DNA of 23,761 nucleotides from a virus, in IMG/VR virus record IMGVR_UViG_3300031111_000036, positions 1 to 23,761 of that record. One strand, written 5' to 3'. The translations under genes and the position numbers were made by a program. Of the stretch, positions 14,540-22,932 are shown one piece after another. Position 1 is the stretch's first letter, and the number at the start of each line of letters is the position of its first letter. The notes under the pieces were generated by a model, which ran no database searches, was not told where the DNA came from, and saw nothing but the letters and a program-made list of their open reading frames with translations.

Positions 14540-14949
14540 GATGTTTTCTCCATTAAAAGCCTGAGTTCAACATTAAGCCCAATCGCATCATCGTCGGGGC
14601 CGAGTTGAGTGATTGTTGTCGATGATAAAATGAACGTGTAATTTGAAATCGAAAATGTTCCCCTGTGCAACAAGTCGCGGATCGTCTCGGCTGCGGCGTG
14701 TGCATCGAGAACTGAACCATTATCGGGAAACCATATTTGAACGTCTGTAATTATTTCGCGTCCGCGTGTTGTCTTTGTGTCATGAGGTTCATCTACAACC
14801 ATTCCAATATGTACATAAGGCAGGTCAGCGTCACGGGGCGCGAGTCCGCCCGTGAATATCGCGGGATTGCCTCGATATGTTGACAGATAATCCGTCAGCG
14901 ACGTTGAAGCCGCCAGCTTTGAATATAGCGTTGAAAGCAAATCGTTCAC
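14536..14949 (-). CDS. Tail terminator / tail completion protein (DUF3168-like)
   Basis: 137 residues from a GTG start in a GTGA overlap. The layout fits DUF3168/gp17-type tail terminators: N-terminal helix (LLSTLYSKLAAS), then DADLPYVHIGMVVDEPHDTK, REIITDVQIWFPDNGS, a helix LDAHAAAETIRDLLHR, and a C-terminal strand ELRLLMEKTS. Such proteins cap the tail tube and join it to the head connector. Position between the gp10-like and tail tube genes agrees. It overlaps the next gene by ATGA. Confidence 0.85.
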   Translation of the reverse strand: MNDLLSTLYSKLAASTSLTDYLSTYRGNPAIFTGGLAPRDADLPYVHIGMVVDEPHDTKTTRGREIITDVQIWFPDNGSVLDAHAAAETIRDLLHRGTFSISNYTFILSSTTITQLGPDDDAIGLNVELRLLMEKTS

Positions 14950-15404
14950 TTGCCGCCCACTATCTTTTGGAAGATCTTATCGCGATTGCGAAAGATTGTC
15001 GGGCGCAGGTATGGACGCTTTTTAATGTAACGCCCCCCAAACTCCAAGCGTCTCGCATATTCAACGCCATCTATAACGCCGAGAAACAAGCCGGGCGCAT
15101 CCTTTCGGCTTTTATCTATTTCATAATCAATGTTAGATTGAAGCGTACTCGACTGGGCAAAAGGCGGCTCTCCTGGCTTAGAGTGAACCCTTGATCTCGG
15201 GCCGCGAGGGCCTCCAGCACGATGTAGATTTTGCCGCTGATTGTGCGTGAGATTTGGATTTTTAGTGTTTGCTCCTGGTCCACGATTCACAAGTATTTTT
15301 GCTTTGTTTCTAAGCATCCTCCCTGCCGAGTTCATCCCTATAAGCACCCGTTTCCGCACATTTCCCTTGAGCTTATCGCCATACCACATCATTTTCTGGT
15401 TCAT
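14946..15404 (-). CDS. HK97 gp10-like neck / tail completion protein
   Basis: 152 residues from the ATG at 15404, chosen because it overlaps the previous stop as ATGA and has GGAG 8 bases upstream; an in-frame extension to 15434 has no support. The protein is very basic. It starts with a helical segment (LKGNVRKRVLIGMNSAGRML) and has a Gly/Pro/Arg-rich middle (HRAGGPRGPRSRVHSKPGEP). It ends with VEYARRLEFGG followed by KRPYLRPTIFRNRD, the signature of HK97 gp10-family proteins. The family acts at the head-tail junction. It ends in a GTGA overlap with the tail terminator gene. Confidence 0.87.
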   Translation of the reverse strand: MNQKMMWYGDKLKGNVRKRVLIGMNSAGRMLRNKAKILVNRGPGANTKNPNLTHNQRQNLHRAGGPRGPRSRVHSKPGEPPFAQSSTLQSNIDYEIDKSRKDAPGLFLGVIDGVEYARRLEFGGRYIKKRPYLRPTIFRNRDKIFQKIVGGK

Positions 15405-15712
15405 GACTGAATCTCCGAGCAATCTATTTCGCAATGCAATCCGCGACCGCCGGGAATCCTGACGACGTGAACATCATAGAATTTATCGCCAGATTCAAGC
15501 CTGTCGCCGGGTTTGATAGGCGCGGAGCTACGCAGATAGGCGACGTGCGTCAGCCTGGTTCGCGCCTGTTCAGCCGCAACCAGTTCGCGCCCCGTTGCAG
15601 GTCGAATCCGTCCGCGTTCATCAGAAACATGCGCCCATCCGTCGATAAATCCGCCCTGTCCGTCTGACACTCCCGCCGGAGTCTGAATTGCTATTTTGCG
15701 AATCCCTATCAT
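15401..15712 (-). CDS. Head closure protein (SPP1 gp16 / Phage_H_T_join type)
   Basis: 103 residues, the normal size. Compact beta-barrel pattern: IQTPAGVSDGQGGFIDGW, then GRIRPATGRELVAAEQ (the R-P-x-x-G-x-E block typical of the family), a strand pair with IKPGDRLESGDKFYDV, and VVRIPGGRGLHCEIDC at the end. It would plug the connector and hold DNA in the filled head until tail joining. It overlaps both neighbours by ATGA, in the standard order connector, head closure, gp10-like, tail terminator. Confidence 0.9.
   Translation of the reverse strand: MIGIRKIAIQTPAGVSDGQGGFIDGWAHVSDERGRIRPATGRELVAAEQARTRLTHVAYLRSSAPIKPGDRLESGDKFYDVHVVRIPGGRGLHCEIDCSEIQS
15413..15416 (-). promoter_or_regulatory. 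Ribosome binding site fixing the gp10-like start
   Basis: GGAG 8 bases before the ATG at 15404, which also overlaps the previous stop as ATGA. It favours the 152-residue form. Confidence 0.7.
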
Positions 15713-16254
15713 ATCGAGATGATCCTGTGCGGAGCCAGCATCAGCCTCACCCTGTCTGGCATTCTCTGCGCGTCCCGCGTATAATTCATATCACCAATTC
15801 GCCCGGATGAAACCGCGTCGCGATGTTCGTACAAATCAGCAATCCACGTCAGCGCGGCAGCCTTAACGTCATCGGGCGCGCCGTCTGTCCCGCCGTCATA
15901 AACGACTTTCCACCTGCGCCGCCCGTCGAGCCAGTCAGACTGCGAGACGCTGGTCGGATCGCGATAAATCAGACCGCCGATTGGGTCATAGTCATAATCG
16001 TCGGAGTCCTCTTCAGCGTCAGAGTCGAACGTGTCATATATTGCGTCTATCGAGGCAATCGGAGGATTAGTTACGACAAGATTCTTGCTGCCGCCGTCCA
16101 GATAGTCGGTTGTTTCCGCTTCGGTATAGCTGCGGTCAGTGTGTTTCTCGACAGCCGCCGTAACCTGATCGACTAATTCACCGATCAGCGTGTCGTCATC
16201 TGTGTGATCTATTCCGAGAAACAGCTTTGCCTCTGCTGAAGTTACAAGACTCAT
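15709..16254 (-). CDS. Head-tail connector protein, HK97 gp6-like
   Basis: 181 residues. The N-terminus (VTSAEAKLFLGIDHTDDDTLI, then LVDQVTAAVEKHTDRSY) is the classic opening of gp6/gp15-type connectors, all-helical proteins forming a 12- or 13-mer ring under the portal. The C-terminal helix region VKAAALTWIADLYEHRDAV also fits. Between them, residues ~65-110 contain an acidic insertion (DSDAEEDSDDYDYDP) and a short beta segment. It overlaps the preceding gene by ATGA and the head-closure gene by ATGA. Family assignment is confident; the acidic insert is the only oddity. Confidence 0.9.
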   Translation of the reverse strand: MSLVTSAEAKLFLGIDHTDDDTLIGELVDQVTAAVEKHTDRSYTEAETTDYLDGGSKNLVVTNPPIASIDAIYDTFDSDAEEDSDDYDYDPIGGLIYRDPTSVSQSDWLDGRRRWKVVYDGGTDGAPDDVKAAALTWIADLYEHRDAVSSGRIGDMNYTRDAQRMPDRVRLMLAPHRIISI

Positions 16255-16511
16255 TTCGCTTTTAACCTCTTTGGATTCTTGCGCTTCGGAGTGTGCTTCT
16301 TTTCAGGCGGTCGCGTTATCGCCTGAACATTCTCAGGAGCCTCAATCGCTTGGACTTCAACTTCATCTATTGCGTCAGGCAATACGTCAACAAATCCCCT
16401 GCGCCTAACCGTATCAATTAACCGATCAGCGAACTCGGCGTCAGGGCAGGAGTCCCCCTTATTCAGGATTCTCCTGCCCATAACGTCAAGGTTTTTCAAT
16501 GCGAGAATCAC
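16251..16511 (-). CDS. Small hypothetical protein of the head-completion cluster
   Basis: 86 residues from a GTG start 2 bases after the previous stop; no good Shine-Dalgarno is visible, so the start is uncertain. The N-terminal half is mixed alpha/beta (LDVMGRRILNKGDSCPDAEF, IDTVRRRGFVDVL) and the C-terminus is a basic, Pro/Lys-rich tail (PPEKKHTPKRKNPKRLKAK) that could bind DNA or be disordered. It ends in an ATGA overlap with the connector gene. Small proteins with this opening are common between capsid and connector genes, but I do not know a function. Confidence 0.65.
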   Translation of the reverse strand: MILALKNLDVMGRRILNKGDSCPDAEFADRLIDTVRRRGFVDVLPDAIDEVEVQAIEAPENVQAITRPPEKKHTPKRKNPKRLKAK

Positions 16512-16513
16512 AT

Positions 16514-17023
16514 TTAGACCGCAGCAACCGCAGCCACGCCGGTATTGCCCGCGCTCAGGTCGGGAATATCACCGCCGCCAGCCGATTTCAGACCGACGAC
16601 GTGCGCATTAACAGCCGCCAACGTGTTGGGACCCGAAGCCGCCTTTGTGAAAACAAGCCGCGCATATCGCTTATTACCGCGATACGAGAACCGGTGAACC
16701 ATCGACTTAACCGCGTCGCGAATTGTGTTTGAAGTGATCGCCAGCCAGATGCCGGACGCGATCGTTGCGAACGTCCCGCCAACATCAGCGGCGTCAGTCA
16801 CAACGGCGAAGTCGGAATCGCTCGTAGTGTCGGAAACCTCAAGCGTGATCGTGTACTTATCGGTTGACGAATATGTCCCGGAAAGCGCGCCAAACGATAC
16901 CTCAAAATCTATCTGCTCACCGCCCTTTTTGTCAACGATGCCGGTTGTGGTCGTCGCGGAAATCGAAACAGGGGCGAGAGGCATTGCGATCTTGCTCGCA
17001 TAGAGTGGATCATAGTAACTCAT
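16514..17023 (-). CDS. Unassigned virion protein downstream of capsid gene
   Basis: 169 residues, no named family recognised. The sequence is rich in Ser, Thr, Gly, Ala and Val with alternating beta-type patterns (TGIVDKKGGEQIDFEVSFG, DKYTITLEVSDTTSD, KRYARLVFTKA), ending in an Ala/Val-rich tail. There is no signal peptide or membrane span. It has a strong GGAGGG ribosome site 4 bases before the ATG and follows the major capsid gene by 11 bases. Beta-rich proteins in this slot are often decoration proteins or abundant structural proteins, so a head-surface role is a reasonable inference, not shown. The segment that pairs measured-signal phrasing with RYARLVF resembles other uncharacterised phage structural proteins. 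Confidence 0.7.
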   Translation of the reverse strand: MSYYDPLYASKIAMPLAPVSISATTTTGIVDKKGGEQIDFEVSFGALSGTYSSTDKYTITLEVSDTTSDSDFAVVTDAADVGGTFATIASGIWLAITSNTIRDAVKSMVHRFSYRGNKRYARLVFTKAASGPNTLAAVNAHVVGLKSAGGGDIPDLSAGNTGVAAVAAV

Positions 17024-17034
17024 TAGACCCTCCT

Positions 17035-18276
17035 CTAAGTGCGGTTCAACCGGATGAAGGCGTTCGTGTCGATGACCGTTCCATCGACAGCCATCATCGC
17101 GATGAACTGCGTTTGATTGTAGGATGCCTTGACCTCAGTCAAAGCGCGAACGGAGATTCCAACGCGGTCAGCGATTGCGTAACCCTGGCGGAAGTCGCCG
17201 AGAATCAGCAGCGCGTCGCCGTCGGAAGTTGACCCGGAAGCAGTGAATCCGTATTCGGTCTCCCGAACGGGATAACCAAGCAACCGATCAGGCTGTCCGA
17301 GCGTAAAGTCCGGCTCCCAGATAAACCGACCAGTGCCGTCTCCGCCATCTTCGGTTTTCAGAAGCTTGATTTGGTTGCGGACGTAACGGGGCATCAGCCA
17401 GGTCAGGTTGGTTCTGTATGCAGCCGTGAACTGACCATCCAAATCGCCAAGGTCAACAGTTTCGATAGTGTCGGACGTACCGGTCGTGATGTCGTGTCCA
17501 GTCAGCCCAGCGTTCAGAAGTCCGAGCGGTTTCGCAACGCCGTTACCGCTGATATACGTTTCCTCTTCAGCAGCAGCAAGCGCGCGGGCGAGGCGACGAA
17601 TTATATACCCGTTCAGGTCGAATGAAGCGTCCCTCAGCAGACTGTTTGGAACGTTAAGCAACGCGCCGCAGTCGTGAGGAACCAGCGTCAGTTGACCCGC
17701 CGGAGTTGTCGGATCTGATTCGGTGATTTCCACATTATCGCCGACCCAGTACGCCGTCGCGTCGAGATCGCCGACCGGGATTCCGTGAGTCCCCGCGCCA
17801 ACGGTCATCACGTCGCAGATCTCCCTCATGTACAGGAAGTTATCCTTCGCCGAGCGGATTTGCGATTCCATTTCGTTGCTGACCCAGAACCCGCCGTCGG
17901 GAGCCGACAGCCGGGTCAAGGTCTTGCGGGATTCGGGCGAGATCATCGACATATCGTCGCTGTGACGCATGTAATCGACAATCGCCTTAGTCGCCATGTC
18001 TTCGCCGCTCTTTGCGGCCGGTTTGTCGCTTTCAAAGGGTGTGATAATGCGGTCGGAATTGTAGAACGATTCGAGTTCGTTCTTTTCTTCGTCCGCTTTA
18101 GTCATGGCTTCGGCTTTGGATTTCATGGCGAGCGCGTCCTTGAACATCTTCTCGACCTTCTCCCGCTCTTCAGCGGTCATGTCGCGCTCTTCACTTTTTG
18201 CCTTTTCGCCAATGTCAACGCCCTGCTGATACAGAGCCTTTCCCTTTTCAAGCAACGCCTTCACTTCAGGATTCAT
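17035..18276 (-). CDS. Major capsid protein, HK97 fold
   Basis: 413 residues. Residues 1-~75 form a charged, helical coiled-coil region (AEEREKVEKMFKDALAMKSK), a built-in scaffold (delta domain) expected to be removed by the upstream protease at a Lys/Arg site near residue 95-115. The rest looks like the HK97-fold shell protein: GGFWVSNEMESQIRSA, an N-arm/E-loop region rich in Thr/Asp, LARALAAAEEETYISGNG, TWLMPRYVRNQIKLLK, LLGYPVRETEYG, and RVGISVRALTEV near the end. It starts directly after the protease stop with GGAGGG 6 bases upstream. The domain order and protease neighbour agree with self-scaffolding capsids. The exact cleavage site and any cross-linking residues cannot be fixed from sequence alone. 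Confidence 0.95.
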   Translation of the reverse strand: MNPEVKALLEKGKALYQQGVDIGEKAKSEERDMTAEEREKVEKMFKDALAMKSKAEAMTKADEEKNELESFYNSDRIITPFESDKPAAKSGEDMATKAIVDYMRHSDDMSMISPESRKTLTRLSAPDGGFWVSNEMESQIRSAKDNFLYMREICDVMTVGAGTHGIPVGDLDATAYWVGDNVEITESDPTTPAGQLTLVPHDCGALLNVPNSLLRDASFDLNGYIIRRLARALAAAEEETYISGNGVAKPLGLLNAGLTGHDITTGTSDTIETVDLGDLDGQFTAAYRTNLTWLMPRYVRNQIKLLKTEDGGDGTGRFIWEPDFTLGQPDRLLGYPVRETEYGFTASGSTSDGDALLILGDFRQGYAIADRVGISVRALTEVKASYNQTQFIAMMAVDGTVIDTNAFIRLNRT

Positions 18277-19194
18277 CTAAAACCCTCCAAGAAATTGCGT
18301 TTCGAGTTGTGCTATTCGCGCCATTTGGAGATTGGTTTCAGTGAGTGGCTCTGTGACCGGCTCGGCTGAGTCTTTCCGTTCAGCGCATTTCCAGGGTGGG
18401 AGTAAATCAGGCCTGTTGAACTCCCGCCTCATTTTATTATAATATCTGTCAATGACAGGTTTGTGATTCTTCGCGTCGTCGCCTTTAGCCGCATCGATGA
18501 TGGCTGCAGGAATGACAACCATTCTATTGCCAATAACATCGGCGATTAATTCGGAATATCCGTCGAGTGTGTGCGCCTTTTCGCCATTGACGCTCAGGAA
18601 CGCCTTTTCATAGCGATAATTTGGCGATTCTTTCGCCTGTGTAAATTCCCTGACGCGCTCAAGCGCAGCCTCAGCATCCCACTCCGTCTCCATCGGCGCA
18701 AGCGGCAGATCATAGAACTCTCCCTTGACATTTGTCACGGCGGCCTCTTCATTCATCGGAAACGGGACGACGCTTACTTCATACAGCCTAATTTCTTCCA
18801 ACTTGCGGATTGAATCTTCGTTGTCGTCCTTTTCATAGCTCCATTTTATTGCGCTGTATCCTATTGAGAGCCTGTCGAGATGACCCTCGATTAGTTTCTG
18901 GCGAATGTTGGCTACATCTGAAGCCTGTGACATTTCGGCTTTGAACCACAGCCCCTTAGCATCTTCACGAGCTTCTCGAACCGTGCCGAGAACGTCGTTT
19001 GGATCCCAGCTATGACCGGACAACAGCTTGACCCTCCCCGTAGCAACCCGCTCGTTTATCGTTTTCGTGAATGCGCCGGGCATAACAACATCGCCGCCCT
19101 GATCGACGTTTCCAAACGTGGAAGCATAGCCCTCCAACACTCCCGGCTCGCCGTCAACGGCTTTAAACTGAACTGCAAACGTCAACCGTTTCAT
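18277..19194 (-). CDS. Prohead maturation protease (HK97 family, S78/U35)
   Basis: 305 residues from the ATG at 19194. That start is chosen because GGAGG lies 4 bases upstream and the start shares its A with the portal TAA; a longer in-frame extension to 19227 lacks these. The protease domain is ~1-160: GYASTFGNVDQGGDVV (22-37), SGHSWDP with probable catalytic His61, DRLSIGYSA with probable nucleophile Ser110, and YEVSVVPFP with Glu139. Residues ~160-305 are a C-terminal extension (VIDRYYNKMRREF, then a Glu/Thr-rich tail) of unknown role. It would cleave the capsid N-terminal delta domain during prohead maturation. It abuts the capsid gene, as in HK97-like genomes. Confidence 0.95.
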   Translation of the reverse strand: MKRLTFAVQFKAVDGEPGVLEGYASTFGNVDQGGDVVMPGAFTKTINERVATGRVKLLSGHSWDPNDVLGTVREAREDAKGLWFKAEMSQASDVANIRQKLIEGHLDRLSIGYSAIKWSYEKDDNEDSIRKLEEIRLYEVSVVPFPMNEEAAVTNVKGEFYDLPLAPMETEWDAEAALERVREFTQAKESPNYRYEKAFLSVNGEKAHTLDGYSELIADVIGNRMVVIPAAIIDAAKGDDAKNHKPVIDRYYNKMRREFNRPDLLPPWKCAERKDSAEPVTEPLTETNLQMARIAQLETQFLGGF

Positions 19195-21311
19195 TATTCC
19201 TCCACAGTTAGCAACGTACACCTGCATTGAGGATGCAAAGGCGGCGCGCCTATGTCTTCATAATTGATTTTAAGCGGGGCGTCGGCTCCCTCTGGCAGAA
19301 ACTCATCGCCAACATTAAAAAAGTTTTCGTTGATCCCAACAACTTTTCCGTCAAGATCGATGCAATACCCGCAAGCGTCATCCGAAGCCAACCATTGAAC
19401 CTCTTCAACGCCGGCCTGTCGCCATGCTTCCTTTGCCCCGTAGTTCGAGGCGCGAATGACTTCGGTCCGCGCAACCATCTCAGCCCTCGTCGAGGACCAG
19501 TCGCCGAACTTGTCCGCCAGGTTGGTTATTATCTCATCGAAGTCAATCCCGCTCTCAAAACCGTTGCGAATGACCTGGCGCACGCCTTCTGCCGACGTCT
19601 CGCTGATCTTCGCCGCGAATTTGTAGGTATAGTTATCGATAAACTTTAACAACCTGTGATTGTCTATGTTAAATGACAGCCCGATCTCTTCGGCAGCCAT
19701 GCGCGCCGCAGTCGTTATCTGTTCAGCCATCGCTGAGCCAAACTTCTGCGCTGCGTTCGCCGTCCAGATCGTCATTAGCTCCTGCCATTGCGACTCTGTC
19801 AAATCAAGAGACTGAAGCGGCGGAGGATCTTTGCGCTCCATTCCATCGGCGGACTTAACGCCAGCCATTTTCAGATATTCGGCGTGCTGATCTTTGATAA
19901 CGCCGTCCATCAGCGCAAACATCCGGTCATACCATTTCTCGGCCGTCTTGATCCGACCGAGCGCCCCCTGAACAAGTCCAACGCTACGAGAACCGACCGG
20001 CTTCTCCGTCGCCTTGTGAGTGTGACTGCATGAATGCTTGCCGGAAACGTCCAGAGTATCGTCGCGATCTACATCCACGTCGTCAACGCCTGGATCAGCG
20101 GCAGCCGTCCCAGTCAGGAATATATCTCCCCCTTCGACAACCGGAAGCCCGACTCTTTCCCGCGCCTCGTTGCGAGTAAACAGTCCAGACCCAAGCCCCT
20201 TAACAGCGGTCTCAATCTTTGAGTTCTGTACTGGCGCAAGAGCGGAAATCGACGAATTGTCAAAGGTGCAATAAGTCTGATTATCAAACTCCGGCATAAG
20301 AAACGCATTCATCAGGTCATCAACGCGGTTTTGGAGCGGTTCAACTGTATCTTCCCAAAATGCTTTGCGCGCCTCTTCAAAGTTGCTGAACGTCGAACGG
20401 TCTAACCCCGCCTTGACTCCAGCGATGATCGGAGGAACGCCGAACAACGAGCAAATCCGAGCTTCATCCAGAGAGCGCAGGTCAGGCATCATCATGTCTT
20501 TCATGTTCAAGGAAACGACTTTAGCATCCTTAACTCCCTGCATTAGCCCGACGCGCCCACGATTCTCCCCGCTGTAATTCGTCTGCCAGGTCTCTTTAAA
20601 CCTGTCCTGCATTGCCTTATCGAGCCTCGCTGATTCGTCAAGAAATAACATAATTCCCGGCGCAACGCTACGATTCTCAAGAGTCGATTTAACAAAGTCG
20701 GTCGCTTCATTGTCCGTATCGATTTCGCGCAATCCGGCGAGGAGCGGAGATTGTCCGAACCAGTCATCCGTCGGATTGTAAGCCATGTCATGAATAATGT
20801 CACTTGGATCGATGGGATAGTCGACGCCGTTCAACGTGTAAATGTACTGTCTGATCAGACTATCACCGGCGACGATCTTCACCCGGTCGGGGCGCAGTAA
20901 CCAAAGCTCTTTAACCCCACGAGTGGAAGCAAGCCTCGCCTTGTACAGCATGACATTGCCAGATATGAACCAATGAATCCAGTATGTCTCCCAAAACCTG
21001 AAACCCGTCATCATTTGAGACGGGCGTTTGAATATCAATTCTGCGGGATGATTCGGGACGGGATCATTGTCCGACGTTGTAAAACACTTCAGCGGAGCGG
21101 CGGCGAAGTTCTGAACGATTGCCTGAATACAGCGATAGACTACGCTATTCGCCTGATAGCCGTATTTCGCATAGTTTTCCCAACTTGCATCGGTATATTT
21201 AGGCGATGATCCGGCTGCCTGCATGAGAGCGGCGGCTGGAACGGACGGCTCCGCCTTTGCAACGATGCCTAACCTGTTGGCGGCTCGCAATAGTGACCCC
21301 ATCATATCCAT
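19194..21311 (-). CDS. Portal protein fused to MuF-like minor head protein
   Basis: 705 residues, far longer than a simple HK97-type portal (about 400). Residues ~30-420 are portal: NSVVYRCIQAIVQNFA, ELWLLRPDRVKI, IIHDMAYNPTDDWFGQSPL and FGVPPIIAGV are typical. Residues ~420-500 are a linker with an Asp-rich run and KHSCSHTHK. Residues ~510-705 resemble Mu gpF/SPP1 gp7 head-morphogenesis domains: ARTEVIRASNYGAKEAWRQ, then Cys647-x2-Cys650 and HPQCRC (Cys696, Cys698) in the final 13 residues. The portal ring is the DNA entry channel; MuF proteins sit inside or at the neck of the head and are often separate genes downstream. The start at 21311 overlaps terL by 10 bases; the in-frame ATG at 21305 gives a typical ATGA overlap and is an alternative. 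The stop is joined to the protease gene as TAATG. Confidence 0.93.
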   Translation of the reverse strand: MDMMGSLLRAANRLGIVAKAEPSVPAAALMQAAGSSPKYTDASWENYAKYGYQANSVVYRCIQAIVQNFAAAPLKCFTTSDNDPVPNHPAELIFKRPSQMMTGFRFWETYWIHWFISGNVMLYKARLASTRGVKELWLLRPDRVKIVAGDSLIRQYIYTLNGVDYPIDPSDIIHDMAYNPTDDWFGQSPLLAGLREIDTDNEATDFVKSTLENRSVAPGIMLFLDESARLDKAMQDRFKETWQTNYSGENRGRVGLMQGVKDAKVVSLNMKDMMMPDLRSLDEARICSLFGVPPIIAGVKAGLDRSTFSNFEEARKAFWEDTVEPLQNRVDDLMNAFLMPEFDNQTYCTFDNSSISALAPVQNSKIETAVKGLGSGLFTRNEARERVGLPVVEGGDIFLTGTAAADPGVDDVDVDRDDTLDVSGKHSCSHTHKATEKPVGSRSVGLVQGALGRIKTAEKWYDRMFALMDGVIKDQHAEYLKMAGVKSADGMERKDPPPLQSLDLTESQWQELMTIWTANAAQKFGSAMAEQITTAARMAAEEIGLSFNIDNHRLLKFIDNYTYKFAAKISETSAEGVRQVIRNGFESGIDFDEIITNLADKFGDWSSTRAEMVARTEVIRASNYGAKEAWRQAGVEEVQWLASDDACGYCIDLDGKVVGINENFFNVGDEFLPEGADAPLKINYEDIGAPPLHPQCRCTLLTVEE
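19199..19203 (-). promoter_or_regulatory. Ribosome binding site fixing the protease start
   Basis: GGAGG 4 bases before the ATG at 19194. It decides against the longer in-frame protease start at 19227. Confidence 0.85.
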
Positions 21312-22528
21312 GCGAACTCAAACGTTTTCGCCTTCCCGAAACGCATCATTAGGGCATAGCGCACAGCGTCGAGGAGGTGATTGTTCTCATCGAGCGGAAC
21401 GTCTAAAGTATTTCCCATCTTGTCCTCCTTCCATTTATGCGTCTGCCGCTCGTTCTCCAGGTTGACGTTTTCAGGCTTTGAATGAATCCGCAATGTCTTG
21501 ACCAGGTCGATTCCAGACTTGACGCTGCCAGGCGATTTGTCTGCGGCGATTGCCCGGTACCCGGCGCGTTTAATCATCTTGATCCGGTCCGGCTCAGCCG
21601 AGTCACAATAAATCGTTGCATTTGACTCAACGCCGAGTCCCGGCAGGTCGCGGATCAGGTCATCGGTCGTCTGTTCACGCTCATAATAGACCTCAGTCAA
21701 GTAAACGTCTTCATCCCCGACAATGTCGGCGCGAACAAGAGCCATGGGGTTATTATAACCGAAGTCCAGCCCGTAGATCGTCTCATCGAACTCATCCGGC
21801 CATTTGTCCATAAGGAACGGCTTATCATAGATCAGGCCCCGAAGCTCGCCCCAATCGCCCAGCGCATAGATTTTGTGATACTGCTCATCCCTGTTGACCA
21901 GGTCTTGAATGACGTTGACCTGTTCGCGGCTCAAATGCGGGTTATCGTTGTATGTCGAATGATGTGTCAGCGTTTTGCCACGCTGATCAGAATCAAAGAA
22001 TCGCCGCTTGATCCAGTGATTGGCGGAGATTGGGTTGAATGATAAAATTAACTGCTGATACGTCGGCGTATAAGCCCTGACGCGCAAGTCAATCTGTGTA
22101 AAGTCGTCGAATGAAAGCTCGGTCGATTCCTCAATCCAGCAGCTCGTAATCCCTTCGATGGACTTCAGCTTCTGTTCGTCGTCGGTTCCCGTGAATATGA
22201 ACGAGTTTCCGTTGGGAATGAACGTTATCGTCTGATCAGATTTGTTTGTCGCGAAAAGGCTCGTCATCCCCCAAGCGGCAATAGTCGCTATGATCAGCTT
22301 CCATGCCGAATGCTTGATGGTCCTGTTGATCTTGCGAATGACGAGTATCGTATGCCTTTCCTCACTTACAACGCGATAAACTAATTTCTGCGCCGTGAAC
22401 CACGACTTCCCAGACCCGGCTCCGCCCCTGAGAACCAAATACCGATGCTGGTCGAACAACAGCGGATAAAACGCCTGGTTGATGACTTCCGGCAGCCGCG
22501 AGAAGTCTATATGCGTCCCGTTGCTCAT
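21302..22528 (-). CDS. terL: Terminase large subunit (ATPase/nuclease)
   Basis: 408 residues, normal for PBSX/Terminase_3-type large subunits. The N-terminal ATPase has Walker A GGAGSGKS (35-42), Walker B ending CWIEE (130-134) with the catalytic Glu, and a coupling motif SFNP (163-166). The C-terminal RNase H-like nuclease has acidic residues in YGLDFGYNNP (Asp255), IYCDSAEP (Asp309) and LLDAVRYALM (Asp387), the expected three-Asp set for metal binding. It powers packaging of DNA into the prohead through the portal and cuts the concatemer. It starts in an ATGA overlap with terS and overlaps the portal start by 10 bases. All key residues appear intact. Confidence 0.97.
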   Translation of the reverse strand: MSNGTHIDFSRLPEVINQAFYPLLFDQHRYLVLRGGAGSGKSWFTAQKLVYRVVSEERHTILVIRKINRTIKHSAWKLIIATIAAWGMTSLFATNKSDQTITFIPNGNSFIFTGTDDEQKLKSIEGITSCWIEESTELSFDDFTQIDLRVRAYTPTYQQLILSFNPISANHWIKRRFFDSDQRGKTLTHHSTYNDNPHLSREQVNVIQDLVNRDEQYHKIYALGDWGELRGLIYDKPFLMDKWPDEFDETIYGLDFGYNNPMALVRADIVGDEDVYLTEVYYEREQTTDDLIRDLPGLGVESNATIYCDSAEPDRIKMIKRAGYRAIAADKSPGSVKSGIDLVKTLRIHSKPENVNLENERQTHKWKEDKMGNTLDVPLDENNHLLDAVRYALMMRFGKAKTFEFAWI

Positions 22529-22932
22529 GCATCCTGTTCTGGCCTCGGAGCCGGAGTTACTACAATTTCAACCTCGCCGGAGTGATCGATCTTTGTCGGT
22601 GAATCAAGTCCGAGCAACTTGGCGCGCCTGTCACAGATTGAAAGCCAAGTCTTTATTGCGCCGTGATGACCTGCCTGAATTGACGCGGATAATTTTGTTT
22701 CCATCAAGTCGAGCTTTTCACATTCCATCTTTTGTAATTGCTTGGCGTTCAGGCTCGCCTTGTCGATCAATTTCTGCAGCTCTTCCTTAACGATCTTATA
22801 TGCGTATGATTTGACACAGCCGACGGTCTTTCCGATTTCTTCATATGTGTAGCCATGCAGACGGAGCTTCATAATCCTTGAACGCCTCTCAGCCGCGTCG
22901 ATCTTTTTGGGCGTTGTTTTCTGTTCAGGCAT
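22525..22932 (-). CDS. terS: Terminase small subunit
   Basis: 135 residues. The N-terminal half carries a helix-turn-helix-like stretch (about residues 18-50: LRLHGYTYEEIGKTVGC, then KSYAYKIVKEEL) suited to binding the packaging site. It is followed by a helical region (about 50-110). The end of that region, RRAKLLGLDSPTKID, is characteristic of many small terminase subunits and related phage HTH proteins. The C-terminus is a Pro/Glu-rich tail. It starts with ATG coupled to the methyltransferase stop and ends in an ATGA overlap with terL, the usual terS-terL arrangement. It would recognise viral DNA and load the large-subunit motor. Similarity is to a general pattern rather than one named family, but position makes the call strong. 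Confidence 0.85.
   Translation of the reverse strand: MPEQKTTPKKIDAAERRSRIMKLRLHGYTYEEIGKTVGCVKSYAYKIVKEELQKLIDKASLNAKQLQKMECEKLDLMETKLSASIQAGHHGAIKTWLSICDRRAKLLGLDSPTKIDHSGEVEIVVTPAPRPEQDA

Noticed and set aside
17785-18369. 194-codon ORF on the plus strand
   Set aside because: It lies antisense to the capsid and protease genes, has no ribosome site or recognisable domain, and reads as biased low-complexity protein. It is a shadow of the real frame.
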